Below are positions 12,401-24,400 of a DNA stretch of 64,000 bases, one piece after another; the stretch's first letter is position 1; each line of letters begins with the position of its first letter. Where the stretch lies: NCBI RefSeq assembly GCF_963855985.1, contig NC_087095.1, positions 15,634,001 to 15,698,000 on the forward strand. Direction: 5' to 3'. Under the pieces are notes generated by a model. It was given only the letters and a program-made list of their open reading frames with translations, made no database searches and was not told the DNA's origin. Source of the DNA: Ostrinia nubilalis (taxonomy: Eukaryota > Arthropoda > Insecta > Lepidoptera > Crambidae). A program made the position numbers and the translations under genes.

Positions 12401-15400
12401 GTATCGCTATGTCCAAAAACCACATTTTTATACGATTCGATGGAATGCGGAGAAGCGGTTGGGGTGAGTGTAACTTTATGATTGTTTGTTTTGAACATAA
12501 TAATACATAATATGAGTGCTAATACCCAGTTTCTGGCCTGGGGGGGAGGGGGGGAGGGGATAAGTCATACCCAGCTTATAGCCTGGGGGGAGGGGCAAGC
12601 CTTACCCGGCTTCTGGCCTTGGTAAGAGGGGGGAGAGGCAAGTCATACCCAGTTTCTGGCCTGGGGGGGGGGGGGGGGGTTAGTCATACCCAGCTTATGC
12701 TTATGGCCTGGGGGGAGGGGCAAGCCTTACCCAGCTTCTGGCCTGGGGGGGGGGGGGGTAAATCATATCCGACTTCTGGCCGAGGGGGAAGTCATGCCCA
12801 GCTTATGACCTGGGGAGAGGAGAGGGACGGGGGAGTCATACCCAGCTTCTAGGCTAAGATTAAATAGATTTCCAGAAGGGAGCAGCTGGCCCGCCCATGG
12901 GAACGGCGAATAGATAGGTAGGTACGTAGGTTTAACTAAAAAAAAACTAAATAACAGGTAGGTATTGCGTGTACATCGAAATGATCTTCATAGCAATGGC
13001 AGAGTGTATCTGCCTCAGCTATACTTATTGTTAGAAGTAAATAAAATAATATTTATACATTTTTATATTTTACTTGGACGAAGATATGACTCTAACAACA
13101 CTTATGAACAATTTATTTGAATAAATCGCCAAATATACCATCGCGGAGACCCTAATCGCGTCTCCGCGTTCCATTGAATCGTATGAGCGTATGGACTTGT
13201 TGCGATATTTTTCACAATTTCTATTTAAAAAAATTCCTATCGATAGCTTACTTTATTCTGATGAATAAATGTTATAACAAGTTTTTCTCTAAAACTGATA
13301 GTTTGGCTAGAAAAAAATATTTTCTATCCACGCAGTACGCCGGCAGCGTTCGGATCGGATATAATGACGTCATCGGTCCCGCGCCGGGCGGTCAGTGAAC
13401 TTTTTTAGTAATTTGGCCATAACTTCGTCAATTTTTGTCGTAGAACAAAAATTTTTGGACTGTATATTAAGGATTTCTTAGACCTATAAATCTGCATTCA
13501 CAGCTAAAAATCGAAATGCTCCTCATTGCCAGGGGTAATCTCGGGATCTACTGAACCGATTTTAAAAATTATTTCACCAATAGAAAGCCACATTATTGCT
13601 GAGTGTCATCCCAACTAATATTATAAATGCGAAAGTAACTCTGTCTGTCTGTCTGTCTGTTACACTTTCCCGCTTAAAACTCGCAACCGATTTTGATGAA
13701 ATTTGGCATAGAGATAGTTTGAGTCCCGGGAAAGAACATAGGATAGTTTTTATGCCGGTTTTTGAAACAGGGACGCGCGCGATAAAGTTTTTCTGTGACA
13801 GACAAAATTCCACGCGGGCGAAGCCGCGGGCGGAAAGCTAGTAGGTTATATAAAAAACCGAAAAATTCCACACGAAGCCGCAGGCGGAAAGTTAGTGTCT
13901 AATAAAAAAACTTTTTTTCATCTTTGTAATGAAGCTGAAACATAAACAAATGTAATTTAAAAACATTTTTGACTCGTATAACTTCTAAGCGTAAACTTGG
14001 TGGTTTTATTAACCTTCTATAACCGGTTTTATTATTTACAATTTATTCGTGCGTCAAACAAAATGTTTGCATGCAACTAATGTACGTCACTGGTAGCACG
14101 TCAAGCTTTACACTGTAGGGTCTAATGCAGTTGTAATAGAAGCTAGTTTGAAACAAAAATGTATAGTTTGTTGTGCTCTCGTTATACTTACCTACCTACG
14201 TCACTGGCTCACCTCGCGGACCTTGGACCTTCGAATTAAATATGCTTTGGAGGCTGTGAATAATATAATCAGGTTCTCGAATTCCTGAGAAATTTTGTTG
14301 TTGTATTACTCATTAAAATTTAAATGTAAAGGCTGATTTACACGTGTTAAAGTAGATAAGTCGCTAACTACATTTTAACTTATTATAAGTGACTAATTGC
14401 ATATAAACAGTACTTGCTACTTAGGCTAGGCTGGTTGCCTTAAGACTTGATTTTATTATTTACCTAGAAGCGGACGTCCGCCACTTTTTTGCTTGAAGTT
14501 TTCGCAGAAAACTGCAATATAAATAAATCAATACAAAATACGAGTAATTATGTATTAATTTCTATTTATAACTGAAGTCGAAAATGTCATTTTATGTTGC
14601 TAATTTATTTAATACAAACTTTAAATCCCCCAAATGTCAAATCCAGTATTATTATGAATTTATGACTTATGCACTATTTTAATTGAAGATTACATCATCA
14701 TCATAATTAATGGATGTAGAAATGAGAAGTTTCCTCAAATAATGTGATCATAATAGGAAATTGTGAATCAGGACTTTTGTGAATCATCATTGGAATACCA
14801 CAGACAAGGGAAAACGAGTGTATGACCAAAATTTATTTATGAATGAAACCTACCTTGAAAGAAATAATAGAATACAAATAATTTTTGTGTACAGACAAAC
14901 AGTTTACAGGTGATAAAGGCATAAAATAGAAAAGAAAAAAATTATATTATTCAGCAAAAAGAAAAATACAACCCTAAAAATAAATACGTGTTAATCTTAT
15001 TTGACATTTACATGTTTTATAATTAATTTACAATTTGATCTTAACAATAGAATACGACCTTACCTTAGGACTTAGGTTATGCATAAATTATTGTACCTTA
15101 ACAATAAACTTATCCTCATGTAAATAAAATTGAATTCCTTTTAACGAGTTGTTTGTTAGTAACGATTCTACACTGAAAATAATATTTATTGAACATTAAT
15201 GTAGGTAACTACTTTCGTGAACAGGTGTGAGCTATAAACATTTATTGTTTTGTAAAAGTCACGAAGTAGATTTAACTAAATTGCTAATTTTACTTTATTT
15301 ATTTGTAATAGGTATACAAACAGTTTACAGTCTGGGCTTCATCGTAAAGAAAAAGTGTTAATTACATACTGGACCGTAAGCAAAATTTAATTTATTATTA

Positions 15401-18400
15401 AATAAATTAAATTTTGTTTGCATTAGTCATATTTTTGCTGTCATAAAGGTTTTTAAAAAGCTCTTAAGAGTCCTAATATAATCTTAAAATTACATGTACC
15501 TAGATTAGAGACAAATTCAGGCCAGAGTAACAGCTCAAAGTACTAAACCTGATTCACTATTGCCACCCCTTTTCTTAAACTTGTTTTTTTATTATTCGGA
15601 TTTGGCAATTTTAACATTACTTGTATGTATGTAACTACTACTTGTATGTACTTGGTTCTTGTAATACCTAATGTATCTTACATTTATTATGAACTAGCGG
15701 CCGCCCGCGACTTCGTACGCGTGGACCCCGTTGCCCGTTTTAACAAATGATACACTGTGATTCAATCATAAATTATAGCCTATATGTTATTCTGGGTTAT
15801 AAACAATAATTCTGTTAAGTTTCGTCGAAATCCGTACAGTAGTTTTTGCGTGAAAGAGTAACAAACATGTTGACATCCAGACATCCAGACATTCAGACAT
15901 CCAGACATCCATACAAACTTTGGCATTTATAAAATTAGTAGGATAGATCTAATTAATAAAGTACATAACACGTCTGTCTGACTTGTAGTAGGTAGATTTG
16001 CCTCATTACCAAGACTGACGTATAATGCTTTTGCAAAGTCATCAACTTGAGGAAGTAGGACATTTAACCGAATGTGGAGTGTGACGCAATGGACTGTGAC
16101 CACACGTTTGTTTACTGCAGCCTTTTGAAAGCGACGCGTTCAGGTGGGGCTATGTTTATTTACTACACAATATAAAGACGTTTTAAAGTACTTTGATGGT
16201 ATTCGAATTTGCTTGACTTTGGTTTACCTTGTTTTCTATCAGCTCTAAGATAGAGCGTAGAAAACAAGGTAAAGCAAGAGCCTCTACCATATTTAATGTC
16301 CATTGTCCACTCTCTATCTATAACGTCGAAAAATGCTCAGTCTCATAAGTGCAGTTGTAGAGTTTAGAAGATTCCTTTTACGCATAATATGAAATGATTA
16401 CGGCCTATCGTATACTATATTGATTAATTACGGCTTATTTAATTATATTGGCTACATTGCTTAATTACGGCGCTATCCGCATAATTACACCGTGTTAGTG
16501 TTACTCAAAGAATTCGAAGATCCCACTACTGTTTATAACAAGAGAACGGAGGTCGCTCGTCGCCTGCTGTACGTAAACAAAGTTGACCGAATTTTGTACA
16601 ACTCGTATAGAGGCCGAATTCGCGAATTGCTGAATTTAAGTATTCTTAAACTCGGGAGTCTAGTCTAGGATCTAGTTTGTAAAGTTTAATCTATGTAGGT
16701 ATAACTAAGTAATCAGTTGTGGTTGGCTGTAACGTAAGTAGGGCATGCATTATTCGTTCGATATTGATATTCGAATATTTCGAATACTAAAATTTGTGGT
16801 ATTCGAATACTTCGAATAAAACGATTTTTTCGAATACTGCTATTTTCAATATAATGTAAATTAAAAGAAACACTTTTTTGTCTATAATCATTTTAATAAG
16901 GATCAATTTGCTTAATACAATCATCTAACTTCAATAACTAGGTACTTGAAAAAAAAAATGCTGCTATCGAAAGTCTTCGAAAAAATACTGTTCAAACGAA
17001 TGAAGCCCCACATCGGTGATCTGATACCTGAACACCAATTTGGTTTCCGGGAAAGACACTCCACAACTGAACAGGTCCACAGAACCATAAACATCGACTC
17101 TGAAGCACTAGAAAAGAACCGATACTGCTCAGCTGCGTTCTTGGACATAAGTCAAGCCTTTGACAAGGTCTGGCATAAAGGGCTCTTGTACAAACTGAAA
17201 CAGAACCTCCCATGTCCGTTCTACGAAATACTTAGGTCGTATTTGAAAGACATATGCTTTGAAGTCAGATCTGGAGACTCTGGTCTTGCCATATGCAACA
17301 TAACGTCCAGTATACCCCAGGGTAGTGTCTTGGGGCCCGTGCTATACCTATTGTTTACCGCAGACCTGCCAACAACTGCAAATACATTCACAGGAACCTT
17401 TGCTGACGACAATGTAACAATGGCAACACACGACGATCCAGTGACGGCCTCACTCTCACTCAAATCTGTGCATGTTCATGTAACCTTCACTCTCAGAAGA
17501 AACTCCTGCCCACCGGTTAAACTTAATGGTATCCAAATACCTCAGGCTGAGTCGCTGAGGACGTTAGGTATCTGGGCTTCCACTTGGACCGCAGGCTAAC
17601 CTGGAGAAAGCATATAATATGGACAAAGAGGAAGCACCTAGATGCCAAACTAAAAAACATGATGTGGCTTGTCGGAGTCCAGTCACAGCTGAACACCAGT
17701 AGTAAAATGATGGTCTACAAAACTATCCTTAAACTTATCTGGACCTACGGGATACAGCTGTGGGGAACAGCTGCCAACTCCAATCTCAACATAATCGAGC
17801 ACTTTTAGACAAAAGCCGTACTTTTGATTTACCAAATGCCGTGGTATATCAGCAACAGGCTCATCTATCAGGACTTGCCATTGCCCACAGTCAGAGAGGA
17901 AATAAAGAGCCACACACTCCGCTACAAGGATAAACTTTGAAATCATCCAAACTCATCAGTCCAACAACTCATAACCATTGAAGGCTTCCTATTCAGCAGA
18001 CTGCAAAGAGCTAGTGTCAGGAGTATCCTTAGTAGATTTTAGGACAGTTGAGAAACCGGATGCCCACTGAAGGCAACTGAGTCACTGGACTCCTGCTGAT
18101 TTACTACAAACAAAAGATCTCAGTACCACAGGAGATAACAGCTACACCATAACACTAGCACCATTGGAAACCATATGCCTGGCACTTTAACCTTTTTCGC
18201 GAATACGAGTATTGGTTGGCACTTGAAGGGATATCTGCGATTGCGCGCACTTGTCCATTCATCTAACCTTACCGCTAACTTCTTGCCTGCAGTTTTAATA
18301 GTTTTAAGTTTTATTAATAAATTTGCGGTCAGATATTTTTACAATTTTTTAATAGGAAAGGCGTATTCGTATTGTTCGAAAAGACCGAATAATTACATAG

Positions 18401-21400
18401 ATGCTATTCGAATAATAAATGTGGCGAATATCCGAATAATATGGATATCCGGATATCCGAATTGCATGCCCTAAACGTAAGCCAGCTCACCTCGCCTCTC
18501 GCGCACGTTTAGCCAAGTCTGCGCGAGCGCAACTTTCTCCTGCGCGCGGCCTCGTCTCTCAATGAAACACATCGCTGTTGTCCTAAACCGCGAGGATTTC
18601 ATGTGGGTTACTTTTATATGCTGTTAAATGTAGTGGCCTCTCACTCGGTGGACGGACGATCTGGTAAAGGTCCCGGGAAGCAACTGGATGCGGACGGCGC
18701 AGGGCTTGACTTCTAGATGTTGAGGAAATCCTTGAGGGAGACCTTTGTTAGGCTGCTGTGGACACCTTTTGGTTAAAACGAATGCTGTTAGTTGCACATA
18801 ATAATGACACAACATTTAGTAATGTGACTTTATTTATTAGAATGTAAGCTAATATTAGGTTACTTTTGCTAACCGAAAGATGGAGAGCCAGTCACAAGAT
18901 TGCATTCTCCAGAAGTCGTTGGTTTAATATAAATATCCTTGGACATTTTACACTGCGCTTCTAGTCCCAAACTAAGCAAAGCTTGTACCATGGGTACTAG
19001 ACAACGGATATAAACATACTTAAATACTTTTTTTTTGTAAATACACACATACTTATTATATACATAGAAAACACCCAGTCCAATACAAACAAATATGCAC
19101 ACAAATGTTTGTACTGTGCGGGAATCGAACCCGCAACCTCTGGAATAGTAGTCCGTTTCGAACCAATACACCAAACGGTCGACAATATTATCATATTGAT
19201 AGCAGATTATGTGGAAGTAAAACATGCAATGCAACGCCGACACAGCACAGATTGACAGGGAGACTGGGAGAAGGACCCACTAATGATGATGAATTGGTCC
19301 AATCATGTCATCATCCGACCCTCTTTAGGCCATGTTTTGTATTAGTAGCTCCCAGGATACCGGCATCGCATGCCGCATCCTCCGAGGGGAGTAATAATAT
19401 TAATTTAATTGAAAATAAGTTGCATCAATATTCTTATTGGAATAAATTAAAATTCTATAAACGTATGGCACCTCCATCCATCAGAAAATTGGTGTGGTGA
19501 TTCTTTAAAACCTTTCTCTCCTTTGACAACCATCATAGAGTGGCACTGTGCCACTAGAAGGCCTAAATAAAATTGTAGTTTGTTTTGGGGCTGTACAGCC
19601 AGGAAATCCCAATTTAGTAGGTCATTCATTACTCTTAACGTGAACTCGTTTATTATCTGTTTGCATTGAAAAGTTTCGGCGGCAGTGCAGCAAAATAACA
19701 TTGACATGACATTGGTTATAAAGGCATTACATAAAAACTTGATTACCTTTTTAAATTATTTTGAACAGAATTAACAATTTGTTTCCGTAGAGTGGTGTAT
19801 AAATAAATAATTACCAATTTCTGAATTAATCAGCTAATCAATCTACTTACTTGTTTTTTGTCTGTGAAAATGACTCTTTGTGGTTTTTGTTTCACTCTTA
19901 ATTTCGCTGTGAAAGCTAATTTAAATTTTTCATTGTTTGCCGAAAAATAAAAGTAAGCCGCTTCAAAGTAGTTAAGCTTGTGTATTTTAACTAGATATGG
20001 GATTGGGAAGTAAAGTGATACATTATTTTGCCGTAATCAGCTTAAATAGGCTGTATTTGGGGCAGAGGTCATTGTGATAGTGTCTAATTAAGTAACTTAA
20101 ATTACTCTAAATTAACCAACTTAATAGATGTGTCCCTAATAACTTTGATAAACTAAATAACAAACTAAAACGAGTCAAATTTTTGTATAATAATAGCACC
20201 TGTTTCAACACATATTATTGTATTTTATTGCGACTTCAAAATTGTCAAGCAGTATGTCTTGTTGTCAGTATGTTATGTATTTAAAATTCGGTAAGGTATT
20301 TTGCCAACTCCTGAAAATTTTCTCTTGACAATACGATTATGTAGTGCTAAAACTTAAACAGTTATCTAAAAGATACATATCAATGGCCTCATTTATTAAT
20401 GATTTATGTAAATTATTCATAACAATTATTGTTTTGTTTTTTTTTATCGTTAAATTGTCAATACTCTTTGAACTTGTGATAAGACGAGCTCATATCGGTT
20501 TTTTTTTTAAATTTAGATCATAGGTAGATCGCTGTTAAGAGTTCCCAACATATTGTTTAGAACTGTGTCAATAAAATAGGGAACTGTAAAAAATATCGCT
20601 GTTTAACTGTTAACAACAAATATTTCAGTTTTATCTTGATAAATAGTAGTTTAAGATAAACTCTAACCATAGCGAAAATGTTTGGCCAACTGCCTATGTC
20701 GAGGTATTGTGTTCCAACTATTGTAATGTATTCAAGACCTTGTGATATTGACCTGCATTGTTTTAACTATTCCAATCGGTCAATGTTTCGCATTTAAACG
20801 TATATGTTAATTAAGTTGTATATTTATTATGGCGGCTATACAAAGATGAAACTTCTGGTGACCAACCAACTCATCTCTACATTTTTCATACCTTATTCTA
20901 TATCAAAACTTAAGTTATTGAAGTGATCAGCAGTGACTACTGCAGACTTGAAGTAGAGGGTCTCGCGCGCTTGATTCACGGTTTTTTCGTTGTCACACTA
21001 CGGCTTTACGTCCTTCTATCTTAAGTTTCAGCCAAATGACGACGTCCACTGCTGGACAAAGACCTCCCCCGAGAGTTTCCACGGCGACCGGTTCTGCGCT
21101 TTATTTTTTTAGTTGTAATCTTTAAAATTACCGTGATAGTGGAAACGGTTATTGTGATACTTTTGTCAGGGTCAGATAATATTATCTGCCTCATTGACTA
21201 AAGCCAATGGACAATTTTTACCTCTTCATAAGCAGATATTTTTGTTTCTTCTTCTCAACTGAAAGTTTCAAATTATGGGTAGGTATGTAGGTAGGTATGG
21301 GTGTGTGTACCTGGTTTGTCATCCCAAGTTGTATCTCCGATAGTTATTGAAGTCTCGTGATTGTAAAACAATATGAAGAATCGTGTCTCGTACGCGTGAC

Positions 21401-24400
21401 TTTTCGGATGTTGTTCCAGAAGTCACGTGATGTTATACAACGGACAACGATGCAGCGTACAATGGCGGACGCGCTGTTTATCAATAGACGCACGTCGTGT
21501 TGTAACTTTCGTTAGACAAAACAATATATTTGGCGGTTCACGATTTAAATAAATAACATAGTAACGCTAGATGGCTCTAGCTCAGGTGGTTTTGAAAACA
21601 CTTGTTATGAATTGACCAGATGATGGAAAATGTCTGAGGAATTAATATCCCTCCTAGTCTCCTAATTGCTCATAAGATAGGCCCCCTTAATTGATATTTC
21701 TTGTCCGTGGTGCATATATTTTCTTTCGGTTCGGCTCGGTGACTCGGTCCATGTCTGTGCCTTGTCAGCTCTATATTAACTTCATTCAGTAAATACCAGA
21801 ATGTACTGGTTCATTGGTTACTGCAATGGTAACATCAGTTGTCACCACAACCCTCATGATAGAATTTCAAGAAGGTTTTATGTTAGAGCGTTTGTTCTCG
21901 GTGCATTAAGATAGGAGCTCGTTTCCTATAGTTGTCATTATCAAATAGACTAATTAGTTCTGAATAGCTAGTTATAACTTAGTCTGCACAAGATTTCCTT
22001 AATGTCGGGAAGAATTTTCAATCACTAGAATGTTACTTACAATAATTTTCCCGAGAGCCATAGATCTTTTTCCAGCGAAATTAGGTAAATAGGTTGGTAC
22101 CACAATTCTTTAAGAATGTGGAACTCTTACGAATCAAAGTTCACGCGCGTCAATAATGCCTAAATTATGCCGTGTTCGTAAGTCCGTCTCCTGATTTGAA
22201 TTATTATTTACATAATTTTGTCTCCACTACAGTTTTGTAATCGCAAAAGTATTATCTTTCTGTGATAAAATGCTCGATCAATAATGGTGTTGACACTCTT
22301 TGTATGTTGTAGCTGTATCGTATGTTCTGAAGAAGCCATGTGACGTGATCGTGAACTCCATAAAAATGCACATATTAATTGAATAATTAAAACTTTTTAA
22401 TGTTTACTAATTATGTAGCACCTATGTCATTAATTTAGGCTTGAGACGTGGACCAACCAAACAAAGACTGCTACATTTCTGCCTGTCATTAGTTTTTGCA
22501 ACTCATTGCGACGAATTTGATGCCTTGGTTACAGAAATTTTTAAAAATACATTTGAGTTTTCGATTCCAACGTATTATTACGGGCATAGTAGTGTATTAG
22601 CAAAAAGTACAAAATCATCATCCCGGTAAATAAACTATGTACAGACTACAATGTCATTCATTATGATATGTTGAGATGGTAAATAAAATTTAGTTATTTA
22701 TTGCCTGTATCGGTGTTTGGTTTAATTTTTAAAACAAGTTACTTTACTTCTCGGAACTGTATTCATGAGCGAACAAGAAACGCAGTCTTATTAAAATTTC
22801 TACGAACAGAAAACATTTATTGCTTTGATTTTTCGCTTCTGGAAATATGCTTTTGTATGAAAGTTGCGTTTGTATGTTGTCTTAAAATTGAAATTGAAAA
22901 AAATTTTAGCTGCCACAATTTCCAAAAACCAATCGAAGTAGGTAAGGTATACTCAACTGAAACTTGCACAAGCAGTTTCGACTTAAATTGAATATCAATG
23001 ATAGCCCCCCACGTGCCCCCTATTGTCCGGTATAGTTGCCAAAATCAAAACCGCTTGGTATGGGCTCTAAAAAGCGTCCGAAAAAACCTATCTATTATTC
23101 TCTCTGTGGCGATAGTGTCGTAAAACCATTATCCATTTTCAGGTGGGTATTACCATCGCTAGATTGAATTTCTAAGAAGCCATTGTATAAATAGATTGTT
23201 CCAGACAGATTGAATATTGTTATTCAGTTTCAGACTTAACTGTTTATTGGAATTGGGACATTCGGGGCCGATGGATGATGCCTTTAGCCAGTGTGATCGT
23301 GCGCATGTATTTGCAAGTAAAGGTTTTCAATTTAATTTCTCGATTGTGCCAGTCACTTCATATTGCATCATAGAACATTTTGCGCGATTTTTAGAGATAA
23401 ATGTGAAGTAGGCACTTAGTTACGCTTGGATAGAATTAGGACGCTCTAGAATGGTGTAGGTACTTAGTAATGTCCAGAGGAATATGTACTTCTTTAGTAC
23501 CTATGCTAACTTACTAAGCTTATTCCTGACTTGCAACATCATAAGCTATGTTAGAGTTGCTATTTATTTGAAGATTCGTAGGTACTAGTATTTGTGGTGT
23601 ACCTACAGGTTGTAATATTCGCGTTAATACCATAAAAGTAAATTTTTTGGAGTGGTTTCACCTCACCCCTGGTCTGTTGCCTGAGCTCCTATCATGTCTA
23701 TAGCGTACAAATCTCTATGAATCTAGCCTCGTGTTTTTGTTACTAACTTACATGGAAGAATAATTTGTGCTACAGTCTATAGGCGAAGTAGAGACTGCTG
23801 GCGGTTGTTTTGAAAGTGAAATGTAGAAGACTCTTGTATAGATATCCGATACTCAAAAATAAAGTGTCTCACGTAGAATCTTATCAACATGTGATTCAGA
23901 AGTGCTTATTTATGTGAAGTCTAGTGTAACAACCTAAAATATCCAAGTTGTCAGTGCGATATCAGTTATCTCCTTGATTTAACGAAATTCTACTGACCGA
24001 AGTCCAATATCGTGGGTTATGCCAAAAATAATAATGGCAAAAACTCAGTAACTAATCTAATTTTGGCAAAAGTAGCGGTTTGGAAACCGATCCCAGTTAA
24101 TTTTGGGCAGTTTATTTAAATGTTTCAACAATTCATCGAAGAGCTTGTTTGAATGAGTTTGGATTTATAAAGGAGTTTTTTGATTCGGGGAAGTTCATTT
24201 AATTCCCTGAAGACTACAATGAACATCCATGTAGCCGGTTGATTGAATGCCATTAGTTTTAAAACAATAGGCGGTTTTAGTTGTTCGTTTCTCCTCGCCT
24301 TGGCAATGGCAATACCTACGCGGTAATTGCCAGTCTAACAATAATTAGTCTCCATAGCTAAACCTTTTCTAGAGTTAAAATACCTACTAGGTATCTAGCA

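Larger units (their letters stand above)
12005..13895 (+). mobile_element. Helitron carrying a foldback insert and a nested Helitron
   Basis: Begins TCTATACTAATATTATAAAG after host A (12004) and ends GAAGCCGCAGGCGGAAAG and then TTAG (13892-13895) before host T. Its 3' interior (CTACTGAACCGATTTTAAAA and TTGCTGAGTGTCA) matches the fragment at 11278. About 1.4 kb of foreign sequence (12.1-13.45 kb) sits between the 5' and 3' parts, and a second Helitron is inserted at 13609. Confidence 0.7.

Noticed and set aside
12619..12852. 77-codon Gly-rich ORF
   Set aside because: It is the G-rich minisatellite read in frame.
13620..13680. (GTCT)n runs as separate microsatellites
   Set aside because: They are internal parts of the 233-bp Helitrons.
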